NCBI RefSeq assembly: GCF_009827315.1
Contig: NZ_WTYF01000004.1
Location: forward strand, 2,046,001-2,110,000
Direction of reading: 5' to 3'
Length of the DNA stretch: 64,000 nt
Origin: Qipengyuania gaetbuli
GTDB taxonomy: Bacteria; Pseudomonadota; Alphaproteobacteria; Sphingomonadales; Sphingomonadaceae
Under the pieces are notes generated by a model. The model was not told where the DNA came from. It ran no database searches and was given only the letters and a program-made list of their open reading frames with translations. Each line of letters begins with the position of its first letter. The stretch's first letter is position 1. Made by a program: the position numbers and the translations under genes. This document shows positions 1-8,561 of the stretch, piece by piece.

Positions 1-478
1 TTTTCTGGATGACGCGCATCAAATGCTTTTCATCCTGGAAGCGCGTGGCCACCCGTTCGAGCTGGCCGCGCTTTTCGACGAATACCGTTTCTGCGCCGTT
101 GACGAGAATATCGGTGATGGTGTCGTCCGCCAGCAGCGGCTCGAGCGGACCGAGGCCCATGAGTTCGTCGACCAGTTCCTGGACGAGCTGGTCGCGTTCC
201 TCGCGGTTCAGCGGCTCGTCGAAATCGGCGAGCAGTTCGGGCAGCATGGCCGCGATTTGAGACTTGATTTGCTCAATTGGCGCCTGGTCGAGCAGGGCAA
301 GGTTGAGCCGGTCCAGCAGATTGCGATGGATCGACAGCTTGAGCTGCAGCATCTTTTCGGTCTTCTCGTCCTTCCGGCCGAAAAGAATGCGTTGCTCCTC
401 TTCGGTCGAGATGGGCTCGGACGTGGTTGCAGGATCGTGATCCTGGTTCTGGCTATCGTCTAGTTTGATCTTCCACAT
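1..478 (-). CDS. cpaF: CpaF/TadA-type Flp pilus assembly ATPase, N-terminal part
   Basis: This is the N-terminal 159 residues of the secretion ATPase that powers Flp (Tad) pilus assembly at the inner membrane; the rest lies off the left edge. The ATG is at 478, one base past the cpaE stop codon, which points to translational coupling. The visible part has an acidic variable start, a helical stretch, and then the block GLGPLEPLLADD followed by TDILVNG, which is the family's characteristic N-terminal domain. The Walker motifs are beyond the window. It is the last visible gene of a leftward Tad operon. Family assignment is firm from the N-domain motif and from its place after cpaE. Confidence 0.92.
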   Translation of the reverse strand, partial: MWKIKLDDSQNQDHDPATTSEPISTEEEQRILFGRKDEKTEKMLQLKLSIHRNLLDRLNLALLDQAPIEQIKSQIAAMLPELLADFDEPLNREERDQLVQELVDELMGLGPLEPLLADDTITDILVNGAETVFVEKRGQLERVATRFQDEKHLMRVIQK

Positions 479-479
479 G

Positions 480-1655
480 TCAGCTGTCCTTCTCGATCTT
501 GTCGCCGAGTGCTGCTGCCAATTCCGCAAATTGTTTCGAAAGTTTCGCGCGCTTCTGAAGGTGCGAAACTGCATAACCTTGTAGCTGAGCTTCCTCGAGG
601 AGAGAGGGATCATCCTCAAGCATCTGTTCGACCGGATGGTGAAGCAACTCCTCCATCTGGGAGGCATCTGCTCGTTTGAACAATCCGGATTCACAGCGGT
701 TCAACACGATGGCGATTGAATCGCGTGGACGGCCAAGCATCTGGAGAAGCGACAGCTTGCGCTTGACGTGACGCAGGGCGGAGAGTTTGCCTAGGCCTAC
801 GAGCACCACGACATCAGCGGAGAGCAGGACAGGCATTGCCCAGTTTGCGATCGTCGATGGCATGTCGAGGATTACAAGGTCGTAGCGCTTTCTAGTTTCA
901 CGCAAAACCTGTGAGACGGCCTCGGCTGGTGCACTTTCAATCGGCTCTATTTCGTCCGGCGCGGCGATGAGATCGAAACCGTCATCACATTTCATCGCGA
1001 CCGAGCGGATCAGTTCATCATCTATCCTGCCGACTGCACCGAAAAGGTGATGAATTGTGAGCTTGGCCTGTTTGTCGAGATAGGCTGACGCGTCTCCGCT
1101 CTGCAATGACAGGTCGATCAGGGCAGCACGGGCGTTGTCGCCCAGGTGCTCGGGCATCAACGGGGCAAGCTGGGTAGCAACTGTCGTTGCGCCGACTCCA
1201 CCAGCGGCACCGATGACCGCGATGACGGGCGCAAGTTCGACAGGGGCTGCCGGCGTTTCGCTGATGCGCGCTACATCGATAATCGCAGCAACGAGTTCTT
1301 CACTCGAAAATGGAAGTTCGAGCACGTCGGATACGCCCTTGCGCAAAAGAGAGCGCACAGTCGCAACCGGTGCGGCCTGCAGCCCTGCGATCACCGGAAG
1401 ATTGGGCCTCAGGGCACGAAGTCTTTCCAGGCGTGCCAGGGACGAAGGATTGTTGGAATCGATTTCCACGACAGCGATGGTTGCATGCTCGATGGCGGCG
1501 GCCGGGAAGTCCTCAGCTAGTCCGGTGTTGTGCAGGGTTAGTGCGCTGTCGAGGATAGCGATGTTCCCAAGCGCCTCCTCGCGTGCAAACACGTGCACCC
1601 CATCAGGTAGCGTCATTCCGGTATCCGTATGGTAGGTGTCTGAGAAATCGGTCAT
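480..1655 (-). CDS. cpaE: CpaE/TadZ-like pilus localisation ATPase
   Basis: A protein of 391 residues in the CpaE/TadZ family, MinD/ParA-like proteins that place the Tad apparatus, often at a cell pole. The first ~130 residues form a degenerate receiver-like domain (the segment VIAGLQAAPVATVRSLLRKG is typical). A P-loop NTPase domain starts near residue 145 with the loop GAAGGVGATT. This loop lacks the usual lysines of the deviant Walker A motif, which is common in TadZ/CpaE proteins and suggests weak or no ATP hydrolysis. The later segment DLVILDMPST is the Walker B region. It lies 7 bases downstream of a TadE-like gene and directly upstream of cpaF. Confidence 0.9.
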   Translation of the reverse strand: MTDFSDTYHTDTGMTLPDGVHVFAREEALGNIAILDSALTLHNTGLAEDFPAAAIEHATIAVVEIDSNNPSSLARLERLRALRPNLPVIAGLQAAPVATVRSLLRKGVSDVLELPFSSEELVAAIIDVARISETPAAPVELAPVIAVIGAAGGVGATTVATQLAPLMPEHLGDNARAALIDLSLQSGDASAYLDKQAKLTIHHLFGAVGRIDDELIRSVAMKCDDGFDLIAAPDEIEPIESAPAEAVSQVLRETRKRYDLVILDMPSTIANWAMPVLLSADVVVLVGLGKLSALRHVKRKLSLLQMLGRPRDSIAIVLNRCESGLFKRADASQMEELLHHPVEQMLEDDPSLLEEAQLQGYAVSHLQKRAKLSKQFAELAAALGDKIEKDS

Positions 1656-1662
1656 TGCAAGC

Positions 1663-2253
1663 TCAATTCGAGAAACTTCCAGCGCTGTCTTCCGCGGTCA
1701 GGGAATAAGCGAAGGTGGGAAGGTTTAGGGTGCCGAAAATCAGCGATGTAATCGGCGTATGGGTCATGCCAGTCAGCCTCACCGTGACGATAGGAGCGAC
1801 GTCCGGACCGTTGGGGTCCCCGGCGTAACCAAGGCCTGACCATTCGTATTCGACGATAAGGTTGTTGGCTGCGATGCCCGATTTTATTTCCTGCATCCGG
1901 TCCAGAATAGAATCGAACGCGGCTTGGTTGTGACCCCAGGCAGTGCAGCTTGATGAAGTGCAGGTAACCTTGGGAAACGATCCTGCTGGAACGACGGTGC
2001 CCTGGGGGATGCCGCCCGAAACCGCGAAACTGTAGTCGCGCAAAGTTGCCGGAACCATGTCCGTAGCGACTGCCCATCGGGCACCGATCTGGACGGCCTT
2101 TTCTGCCCGATTGACCTGCCAGATGTAGTAGCCGACGTCGATTATGCCGATAAGGAAGAGCAGCATGACGGGCAGAACCAAGGCGAACTCTGCGGCAGAG
2201 GCTGCTGCGTTCTCGCGTCCATATCGTTTCAGGAGATGAAGTGAGCTCATCAT
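1663..2253 (-). CDS. TadE-like pseudopilin, second copy
   Basis: A predicted 196-residue minor pilin-like protein of the TadE family. A short basic N-terminus is followed by SAAEFALVLPVMLLFLIGII, the TadE signature in which a Glu precedes a single hydrophobic segment; the rest is periplasmic. I chose the ATG at 2253, which overlaps the TGA of the preceding TadE gene (ATGATGA arrangement). A second ATG at 2250 is equally possible. The open frame runs further upstream, but that part overlaps the preceding gene and has no TadE character. It is probably needed for Flp pilus biogenesis together with the other TadE/TadG proteins here. Confidence 0.85.
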   Translation of the reverse strand: MMSSLHLLKRYGRENAAASAAEFALVLPVMLLFLIGIIDVGYYIWQVNRAEKAVQIGARWAVATDMVPATLRDYSFAVSGGIPQGTVVPAGSFPKVTCTSSSCTAWGHNQAAFDSILDRMQEIKSGIAANNLIVEYEWSGLGYAGDPNGPDVAPIVTVRLTGMTHTPITSLIFGTLNLPTFAYSLTAEDSAGSFSN

Positions 2254-2744
2254 ATGCCGTTCACCACTGCCTGCGCCGACGAACGCACCTGGTAGGTGCC
2301 ATCGATCAGACCCAGGGCGCCAAAGAGCGAGGGATATGTCGCGGCGGCTGTGACCGTAACAACGGGCGCTCCGCCCGCATTGCCCTTGAAAATCCCTTGC
2401 GAGGCGTATGAGGCGTCGCAAGTGTGGGTAACCGTGATCAGGTTTGCGTCCCAGTTGGAAATCCGGGGCGTCGTGCCATTCAGGGTTCCGGTGCGCGTCA
2501 CGGTCTTGACTGCGGAGACTGCTGCCGCGCTGGCCGCTCCGGAGCAGGGAAAATCGGCAAATGGCCTGCGACCTGCATAACGGGCGCCTTCGCGGACCGC
2601 CTGCACGATCTTCTGTTCCGTATAGAAGTAGTGGCCGGCCTCGAATCCGCCGAAGAGCATGACCAAGAGCAATGGCAGCATGAGCGCCATTTCCGCCGCT
2701 GCGGCACCGTCGTCGCGGATGGCAAAGATGCGCAGGGCCTTCAT
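2250..2744 (-). CDS. TadE-like pseudopilin
   Basis: A 164-residue TadE-family protein. The N-terminus contains GAAAAEMALMLPLLLVMLFG, the Glu-plus-hydrophobic-helix signature of Tad pseudopilins that are processed and inserted in the inner membrane. The remainder is a small secreted domain with two Cys (near residues 67 and 109) that could form a disulphide. The start overlaps the end of the upstream TadG-like gene by four bases, and its stop overlaps the next TadE-like start, so the three are translationally coupled. It is likely a minor component of, or assembly factor for, the Flp pilus. Confidence 0.88.
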   Translation of the reverse strand: MKALRIFAIRDDGAAAAEMALMLPLLLVMLFGGFEAGHYFYTEQKIVQAVREGARYAGRRPFADFPCSGAASAAAVSAVKTVTRTGTLNGTTPRISNWDANLITVTHTCDASYASQGIFKGNAGGAPVVTVTAAATYPSLFGALGLIDGTYQVRSSAQAVVNGI

Positions 2745-4408
2745 TCGATGAGATACGGGACGTCCTTGCGGACCTCCTGCCCTGATGTTCCGCCGCCCCC
2801 GACAGTCGTCGCGCCGATCACCTCGACATAGACGTCGGAATTGTTCGTGAAGCGCGTCCCGTCCGGACCGACGCGCCGCGCGACCGGTTCGACCAGGAAC
2901 ACATCTACAAACTTCAGGATATCGGCGTCCGTCGTGCTGGCGCCGACTTCTTCAGCCGTACAATTGATCACAGCGATGCTCAGGATGCGACGGTCTGGGG
3001 TGCTCGCGGGCGCGATCCCGGGGGCCTGGCAAAAAGGCGTGCCCTGATGCTCGTAGTCTATCGTTTTGATCGGCGGAGAAGTCCGCGTGTGCTGGAATGT
3101 CCGCCTGTTGAGATTGGAAACACGCTGATCGTAATCATAGCGATATTGCTGATAGCGGGTGGGCGTCGATCGGCCCGACAGCTCGGCATAGCCATAGTTC
3201 GACCAGGTCGTGGGCATCGCGCCAAGACCATTGGTCGCATAGTAGGCTGCACGGTCCCAGTTGCCATCGCCGATGCGGGCACTCCCATTTCCTGAGCAGT
3301 TGCCTGCCAAGCTTAGCGCATGGCACTTGTCTCGCGGATAGCCCATCGGTTGCGTATTTGAGGGGTCGATATTGTTGACCGCATCGACGGGACGATAGGG
3401 TCGCGGGCCAACCTCGAAGCCGCCAGGGCCGATGGCGCACGATCCACCGCTGCCGCCAGGCGCCACTTCACGCACCAGGTCGATCCGGCTGTTCGCCGAC
3501 GGCGGGCAGAAAGTATTACCCGTGCCGCAGGCATTGTTGAGGCCGTTCGCGTAAATTCCGAAGCGAACATTCAGGGCATCAAGCACGCTAACCTGCTGGC
3601 CCGGCTTCACGTCGGCACCGTCCATGGAGACACAATCGCCCGGGAAGTTTTCGCGACCCAGTGTCTGTGCCGTTGCGACTGCACCATTGCCTGCATTGGT
3701 CTCGAGATAACCGAATACGCCCGGACCGTAGCTTCCTACCGGTTCGTCGGGGTCCTCTCCGGCACCATTCTGCCCGTTTACGTTCGCGACGAGGCGAATG
3801 CCCTTGCCGACATAATTCGCAATGGTGAATTCCGGGTCGTTGCTTTCGTTGGGATTGCACATCATCACCGGAGGGACCTTGCAAATCGCAGAGCCAAGGC
3901 CCGCGACTGCAAGAGCGATCCCGTCCGCGTTGGCGACGCCGGTGACGGCAACGAGCGAATACGTTACCTCGCGCCCGTCGAGAGTTACCTCGACATAGTT
4001 CGCATCGTCATCGCCTGTGGCGAGGGTAAAGTTGTTCCGGTCGGTATATTCGGAGAAAAAGCGGATCGCCGGGAATGCAGAACACTGGTCAGCGGAAACA
4101 CCCACGGCTGTGCCGACCGTCAACGCATCATTTCCGTCGGCCAGCAATGTGGTATTCGAAACCAGTCCGATAGCGGCATTGCCAGCCCTGGCGCAGGCAC
4201 CAACGCGACCGTCGAGCTGGGTCGCGGCGGCAAGGGCTGCCTGGTCTGCGCCGTTCTGCAGCTCGGAGTCCATCCCCGCCATGCGGGCGTAGTCGAAGCC
4301 CAGGCCCGCCATGGCGACGAGCGGGATGAGGGCCAGCGCATAGGTAGCAGCGACTGCGCCGCTCTGGTCCTTGTGGAACCGCCTCAGATGATGAAGTGCG
4401 CGGGCCAT
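2741..4408 (-). CDS. TadG-like Tad pilus protein
   Basis: A 555-residue protein of the TadE/TadG group. The N-terminal ~45 residues hold a basic segment and one transmembrane helix in the family context (DQSGAVAATYALALIPLVAM, then DYARMAGMDSELQNGADQAA). The long C-terminal part is periplasmic, rich in Gly, Asn and Cys, and without a recognisable von Willebrand A motif. It sits between the small lipoprotein gene and the two TadE-like genes in the leftward operon. TadG proteins are thought to link inner and outer membrane parts of the pilus machine; the exact job here is inferred from family and position. Confidence 0.85.
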   Translation of the reverse strand: MARALHHLRRFHKDQSGAVAATYALALIPLVAMAGLGFDYARMAGMDSELQNGADQAALAAATQLDGRVGACARAGNAAIGLVSNTTLLADGNDALTVGTAVGVSADQCSAFPAIRFFSEYTDRNNFTLATGDDDANYVEVTLDGREVTYSLVAVTGVANADGIALAVAGLGSAICKVPPVMMCNPNESNDPEFTIANYVGKGIRLVANVNGQNGAGEDPDEPVGSYGPGVFGYLETNAGNGAVATAQTLGRENFPGDCVSMDGADVKPGQQVSVLDALNVRFGIYANGLNNACGTGNTFCPPSANSRIDLVREVAPGGSGGSCAIGPGGFEVGPRPYRPVDAVNNIDPSNTQPMGYPRDKCHALSLAGNCSGNGSARIGDGNWDRAAYYATNGLGAMPTTWSNYGYAELSGRSTPTRYQQYRYDYDQRVSNLNRRTFQHTRTSPPIKTIDYEHQGTPFCQAPGIAPASTPDRRILSIAVINCTAEEVGASTTDADILKFVDVFLVEPVARRVGPDGTRFTNNSDVYVEVIGATTVGGGGTSGQEVRKDVPYLIE

Positions 4409-4422
4409 CGTTTCATGTCCTA

Positions 4423-4704
4423 TCAGTCCGGCTCTTCCGTGGTGGAAACGCGCTCGGGCTGTTTGACCTGGTCGTTGCGAAGGCGATCGATCGCGTCGAC
4501 AGCGTTGTCGGCCGAAGTCGGCGGGATCGGGTCTTCATAGACCGGATTGGGGTCGATCACCTGCGCTGCCATGGTCCGGCGGTTCGCCTCGCCCCAGGTG
4601 GTGTCGGCCATGAAATCCTCGCCGCTGCCGGTGGCGCAGCCGGCCACTGCCAGCGTGCCGCCTGCCAGAGCAAGGGTGCGAATGAACTTAGAATTCATAG
4701 TCAT
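4423..4704 (-). CDS. small lipoprotein at the cpaD position of the Tad operon
   Basis: A predicted 93-residue lipoprotein with a signal segment and lipobox (LAVAGCATG, Cys about residue 20 from the second Met). The start is at 4704 or at the ATG at 4698; both overlap the end of cpaC. The mature part is acidic and lacks a recognisable domain. In Tad operons the gene after the secretin is usually cpaD, a lipoprotein of about 200 residues. This one is under half that length, so it may be a shortened CpaD-like pilotin or an unrelated lipoprotein in the same slot. Function is inferred from position only. Confidence 0.75.
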   Translation of the reverse strand: MTMNSKFIRTLALAGGTLAVAGCATGSGEDFMADTTWGEANRRTMAAQVIDPNPVYEDPIPPTSADNAVDAIDRLRNDQVKQPERVSTTEEPD

Positions 4705-6181
4705 CGGCGCCCTCCTGCGCGGTGGTTTCGGTGCCCTGCTGCGTGTTCGCCGGGGTTCCACCCTGGATCGGCGGCAGGTCGTTCACGCGGTGCGCATTGC
4801 CGTTGAGCAGCACGTCCGCCTGGATCGGGTCCTTCACGCGGTCGGTCGGCAACTGCACCTGTTCGGGCCGGATCGGCGCGACGAGGCGCGGCGTGACGAT
4901 GATCAGCAGTTCCGTCTCGCCCTTCTGGAAGCCGGTCGAACGGAACAGCGATCCGATGATCGGGATCGAGCCGAGGATCGGGATCTGGTTGACCGTCGTC
5001 TGGAAATCGCGCTGCAGCAGCCCGGCAATGGCGAAGCTTTCGCCGTCGCGCAGTTCCAGCACGGTGCTGGCCCGGCGGGTCTGGAGGCCCGGAATGCGGA
5101 TGCCGTTAAGCTGGATGGACGCGTTTTCGTCGATCGAGCTGACTTCCGGTTCCACGACCAGGTTGATGACCTTGTTCGACAGGACTGTCGGAGTGAAGCC
5201 GAGGCTGACGCCGAAGGACTTGAACTCGACCGTGATGCCGTTCTGGCCGCCTTGACCGCCACCACCGCCGCTTTGAAGGACCGGGATAGGGAATTCGCCG
5301 CCGGCCAGGAAAGATGCCCTCTGACCCGAGAGTGCGACAAGAGTCGGTTCAGCCAAAGTCTTGGCAAGACCTTTTTCTTCAAGCGCGTCGATCGCGATGT
5401 CCACATTCAGACCGAGAATGTCCGTGAAGGAGCGCGTCAGCACGCCGAACGTCCCAAAGAGTTCATCCTGCCCGAGGCTGCGGTTTCCGTAATTGCTGCT
5501 TGGAAGCGCATCCTCTGGTGTCGCGATAAGCTGCGACCCCAGTCCAGTTAGGCCTGATAGCCTTCCGCCATTTGAGGAAAAAAGCGTGCGCACGCCCAGT
5601 TCTTTGCCGATGCTGCGCGACACTTCGGCAAAGCGCACCTCCAGCATGACCTGCTGGCTGCCGTTGAGCGTCATCAAGTTGAGCACGTTGTCCGTGCCGC
5701 CAGCATAGGCCTTGGCCAGCTGGACGGCGCGGTCGGCAACGCCGGCATCGCTGACCGAACCCGACAGGACGATCGCTTCACCCGACATGCGGGCATCCAC
5801 TGCCTCGCCGGGGAGAAGGTCCGAAATCTGTTCGCGCAGGCTCAGCACGTCGGGGCCCACGGCGATGTCCATCACTGCGATGACCTGGTTCGACCGGTCG
5901 TAAAGCGTCAGCGAAGTGGTGCCGATCTTCTTGCCCAGCACGTAGACCGAACGGTCCGAGACGGGCAGGATGTCGGCCACTTCATCGTTGCCGATCATCG
6001 CGCGGTCGATCGGCACGTCGGCCGTGACGACCTGGCTCTTGTTGACCGGGATTTCGACCGTACCGGCGTGCATGGAAGCACCCGAATACTGCGTCTGGGC
6101 CAGGGCCGGGATGGGAAGGGCCGCCGCGGAAAGCGCGGTGGTCAGTGCGAATGCCGCCAGGGCTGCTTTCTTAGTAACCAC
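4688..6181 (-). CDS. cpaC: CpaC/RcpA secretin of the Flp pilus
   Basis: A 497-residue outer membrane secretin that forms the exit channel for the Flp pilus. A cleavable signal peptide (ending near ALAQ, residue 29) is followed by an N-domain region, a BON-like part, and the secretin C-domain. The C-domain has the segments ALSGQRASFLAGGEFPIPV and LVVEPEVSSID, and VNQIPILGSIPIIGSLFRS near the end, all typical of type II/IV secretins. The gene overlaps cpaB by 11 bases and the downstream lipoprotein gene by about 17. The Gly-rich loop around GGGGGQGGQNG near residue 305 is common in this family. Confidence 0.95.
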   Translation of the reverse strand: MVTKKAALAAFALTTALSAAALPIPALAQTQYSGASMHAGTVEIPVNKSQVVTADVPIDRAMIGNDEVADILPVSDRSVYVLGKKIGTTSLTLYDRSNQVIAVMDIAVGPDVLSLREQISDLLPGEAVDARMSGEAIVLSGSVSDAGVADRAVQLAKAYAGGTDNVLNLMTLNGSQQVMLEVRFAEVSRSIGKELGVRTLFSSNGGRLSGLTGLGSQLIATPEDALPSSNYGNRSLGQDELFGTFGVLTRSFTDILGLNVDIAIDALEEKGLAKTLAEPTLVALSGQRASFLAGGEFPIPVLQSGGGGGQGGQNGITVEFKSFGVSLGFTPTVLSNKVINLVVEPEVSSIDENASIQLNGIRIPGLQTRRASTVLELRDGESFAIAGLLQRDFQTTVNQIPILGSIPIIGSLFRSTGFQKGETELLIIVTPRLVAPIRPEQVQLPTDRVKDPIQADVLLNGNAHRVNDLPPIQGGTPANTQQGTETTAQEGADDYEF

Positions 6182-7094
6182 GGAGAGCCTCCACGGAATA
6201 GGTTTCTGCTTCGGTGCCGCGCACGACGCTCATGGTCGGACCGCGCGGGCGTGCCGGGGCACTGGCCTGTTGCGGAGCAGAACTAGCTCCGCGCGGGGCC
6301 GGCGAATAGGAAGGACCCGCCACTGCCGGGGCAGCGCCCCCCATGCGGCGGTACACATAGCGTCCGGCGCCTCCCAGATCGTTAGCAACTACGGTTTCCG
6401 TAGCGCCAACTTCCTGGTTCTCGACATTGCGCAGCGCCAGGCTGAGCACGCCGATCTCGCGGGCGAGCGCCAGTTTCTGCGCGCCGTAAATGTCGGTCTG
6501 CAGCGTGGCGGTCTTGCTCACGATCGGTTCGGTGTTGTTCTCGTCGGCCACCTGGTCGATGCCGAGGACGAGGACGTTCTCGAGCGCAACGGTGGTCATC
6601 TTGTCGGTCGGCTGCGCACCTTCACCGGGGATCTGGCGGGTCAGGATCACGTCGACCACGTCGCCCGGACGGACGAAACCGCCCACGCCGGATACGTCGT
6701 TGATCGGGATCGACACGGCGCGCATGTCTTCTGGAAGGTTGGATGCCAGGGTTGCGCGACCATTGTCGCCACTGACCTTGGAGGCAAGGACCGGTTCGCC
6801 GGGTACGATCGGGCGCAGCGCCACTCGGCCACCCATCATCGCCTGCTCAAGAGACGTATAGGCGCCTTGGGGCACCGAATCGCTGGGCCAGTTGACCAAT
6901 CGCACATTCGTGTCTGTCAGCTGCTGGCCAAAGGCGAGGGGCTGGGAAGCGACGACAATGCGGGCAAGTTGCTGCTGCTCAGCAATCTCCTCTTGTTGTT
7001 CTTCCATGCCGGAAAAATAAGCATTCGCGAGATAGACGGCGACTAGGCCGAGAAACACGGCAATGCCGGCGATCAGCAGATTCCTGCCCTGCAT
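6171..7094 (-). CDS. cpaB: CpaB/RcpC Flp pilus assembly protein
   Basis: A 307-residue Tad assembly protein with one N-terminal transmembrane helix (residues ~7-27). A periplasmic SAF domain follows: the stretch IVVASQPLAFGQQLTD and then the segment RPGDVVDVI are characteristic. The C-terminal ~60 residues are Ala/Pro/Arg-rich and probably flexible. CpaB is thought to act with the secretin CpaC at the periplasmic side, which fits the 11-base overlap of the two genes. A hairpin between flp and this gene suggests that it and the downstream genes are expressed below the pilin level. Confidence 0.93.
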   Translation of the reverse strand: MQGRNLLIAGIAVFLGLVAVYLANAYFSGMEEQQEEIAEQQQLARIVVASQPLAFGQQLTDTNVRLVNWPSDSVPQGAYTSLEQAMMGGRVALRPIVPGEPVLASKVSGDNGRATLASNLPEDMRAVSIPINDVSGVGGFVRPGDVVDVILTRQIPGEGAQPTDKMTTVALENVLVLGIDQVADENNTEPIVSKTATLQTDIYGAQKLALAREIGVLSLALRNVENQEVGATETVVANDLGGAGRYVYRRMGGAAPAVAGPSYSPAPRGASSAPQQASAPARPRGPTMSVVRGTEAETYSVEALRGY

Positions 7095-7140
7095 GGCTTA
7101 CCCCCCTGATTGATTGCGGGCATTATGTGCCCAAAGCGAG

Positions 7141-7171
7141 AAAGACCCCGCCGGAAATCCGGCGGGGTCCT
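7141..7171 (-). terminator. intercistronic hairpin between flp and cpaB
   Basis: A perfect 11-bp inverted repeat (arms 7144-7154 and 7159-7169, loop AAAT). Read on the minus strand, the hairpin is followed by TTTCT, so it resembles a short rho-independent terminator just after the flp stop. It probably acts as a partial terminator or a 3' stabilising stem, letting the pilin be made in excess over the assembly proteins. Confidence 0.7.
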
Positions 7172-7181
7172 CCAGTGTCGC

Positions 7182-7349
7182 TTAAACGCCGTTATTCTGA
7201 ATCGTGGTGCCGGCGGTGTTGATCGCGCCAGCGATTTCGCCGCCGAGGAACACGGTTGCACCAACGATGCCGAGGCCGACGATGGCGAGGATCAGAGCGT
7301 ATTCGGCAGCCGAAGCGCCCGATTCATTGCGAAGAAAGTTCTTGAACAT
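7182..7349 (-). CDS. flp: Flp-family type IVb pilin
   Basis: A 55-residue major pilin precursor. The sequence around residues 8-17 (NESGASAAEY) holds the prepilin peptidase site, with cleavage expected after Gly11 so that Glu and Tyr fall at mature positions 5 and 6. One hydrophobic helix then runs to about residue 35, and the tail is short and polar. I chose the ATG at 7349, preceded by a GGGGT Shine-Dalgarno-like stretch; the frame extends 9 codons upstream without pilin character. It is the promoter-proximal gene of the leftward Tad operon. The prepilin peptidase gene (cpaA) often found next to it is not in this window. Confidence 0.93.
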   Translation of the reverse strand: MFKNFLRNESGASAAEYALILAIVGLGIVGATVFLGGEIAGAINTAGTTIQNNGV

Positions 7350-7709
7350 GATATTACCCCAAGTCTTGAATGACATTTCGCCAGGAGAGCGACGTGTCCA
7401 TTTCTAAACAGGGCCCCGGCATCTATTTCCGGATGGCCCGCCCGAGGGGGTAAGGTGTTGGAACCGGCGCGACCTTTTATTGTTTAATCGGCATGCGCCG
7501 ATCCGTTTCACGCTGGCTCCCTCGGAGCAATTGCAAGTTCCCGCAAACAGCCGTTACGGTCAACTTTGGTGCAATGATTTAACAATTTCTCGGATTCTCA
7601 GCAAGATAATTCGGGGAAAAGTTAATTCTGCTAGTTAACAGGCGGTACGAGTTGCGGCTTTATCGCACTGCTCGAATCGGGAAATTGCTGATTCGGCAAG
7701 GAGTTTGAA
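7350..7709. promoter_or_regulatory. divergent intergenic region upstream of flp
   Basis: 360 bases without a gene between flp (leftward) and the membrane protein gene (rightward); it should contain the flp operon promoter. It is visibly more AT-rich than its neighbours. Two inverted repeats stand out. One has arms ATCGGC/GCCGAT at 7487-7502 with a 4-base spacer. The other is GTTAA-9-TTAAC at 7621-7639. I could not place a convincing -35/-10 or -24/-12 pair for flp. Confidence 0.5.
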
Positions 7710-8561
7710 ATGATTCGCAGGCCAGCGAATGCCGGGGGGAAATTAACGGTTTCGCCGTTTCCCGTTCTGGCCGCCTGGTTCGCGCGCTGGAAGGATGATC
7801 TCCACCTGCGCAGCGTTGCGCTGACCACCTGGATCGAAAACCACCTTGGGTTGCTCGCCTTCGCCTGGCTGGCGCTGATGGCAAGTCTGCTCACCTATAA
7901 GGTAAGCCGCCTGATGGTGCCGGTGCATGGTGCCTTCGACATGGTGCAGCTGGTGCTACCCTATATCTTCATCGCGCTGGCACCTATCGCAGGCTTCATG
8001 ATCGGTCGTGCTGCATTCCTGCATAATCGGGACCAACCGGAATATCGTCTCGCTTTGTTCGGAAATTGGCGGGAGCTCGATCGTAGCGAAGCACAAGCGC
8101 ATCCCAGCTTCGGGCCGACGGGATTTCTCACCTCATTGGTGGTTGGCATGGTCTTTGGGGTAGCCATAAGGACAGGCGAATTCCTGGTGATCATGCCCGC
8201 CTTGAATCAGAACGCGCCGGAGTGGGCTTTCTCGCTATTTATTGCGATGAGCTTGGAAGTCGCTGCCATGAATTTTTTTTACATGGTGTGTTTTGTAATG
8301 GCCTTACGTACGGTTCCGCTGTTTCCGCGTATGTTGGGGTACGTGTGGATACTGGACCTTTTGAGCAAGCTCATGCTCGCTCGGATTGCAGGGGGGCTAG
8401 AGCTGCCGGCGTCCATCGGTGAACCCTTGTCTCGCCTCCTGACCACCAATGTGCACACCGTCCTCATTAGCGTGGCCATCTGGCTGCCCTACCTGATTCT
8501 CTCGGAACGTGTGAACGTTACCTTCCGTCACCGGGTGTCGTCAGAAGTCTCTAAAGCCTGA
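7710..8561 (+). CDS. polytopic membrane protein of unknown function
   Basis: A 283-residue protein with about five or six hydrophobic segments (roughly residues 45-70, 85-108, 150-170, 180-205, 210-232 and 250-272). A cytoplasmic or periplasmic loop around residues 110-145 contains LFGNWRELDRSEAQAHPSFG. I recognise no catalytic motif or named family. It reads away from flp and toward the adhesin operon but is separated from the adhesin by 376 bases, so it is probably a separate unit. Codon use is somewhat less GC-biased than in the operon that follows. Function unknown. Confidence 0.7.
   Translation: MIRRPANAGGKLTVSPFPVLAAWFARWKDDLHLRSVALTTWIENHLGLLAFAWLALMASLLTYKVSRLMVPVHGAFDMVQLVLPYIFIALAPIAGFMIGRAAFLHNRDQPEYRLALFGNWRELDRSEAQAHPSFGPTGFLTSLVVGMVFGVAIRTGEFLVIMPALNQNAPEWAFSLFIAMSLEVAAMNFFYMVCFVMALRTVPLFPRMLGYVWILDLLSKLMLARIAGGLELPASIGEPLSRLLTTNVHTVLISVAIWLPYLILSERVNVTFRHRVSSEVSKA

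Noticed and set aside
7621..7639. GTTAA-9-TTAAC as a CtrA site upstream of flp
   Set aside because: The CtrA consensus has a 7-base spacer between TTAA half sites; here the spacer is 9, so I only list it as an inverted repeat.
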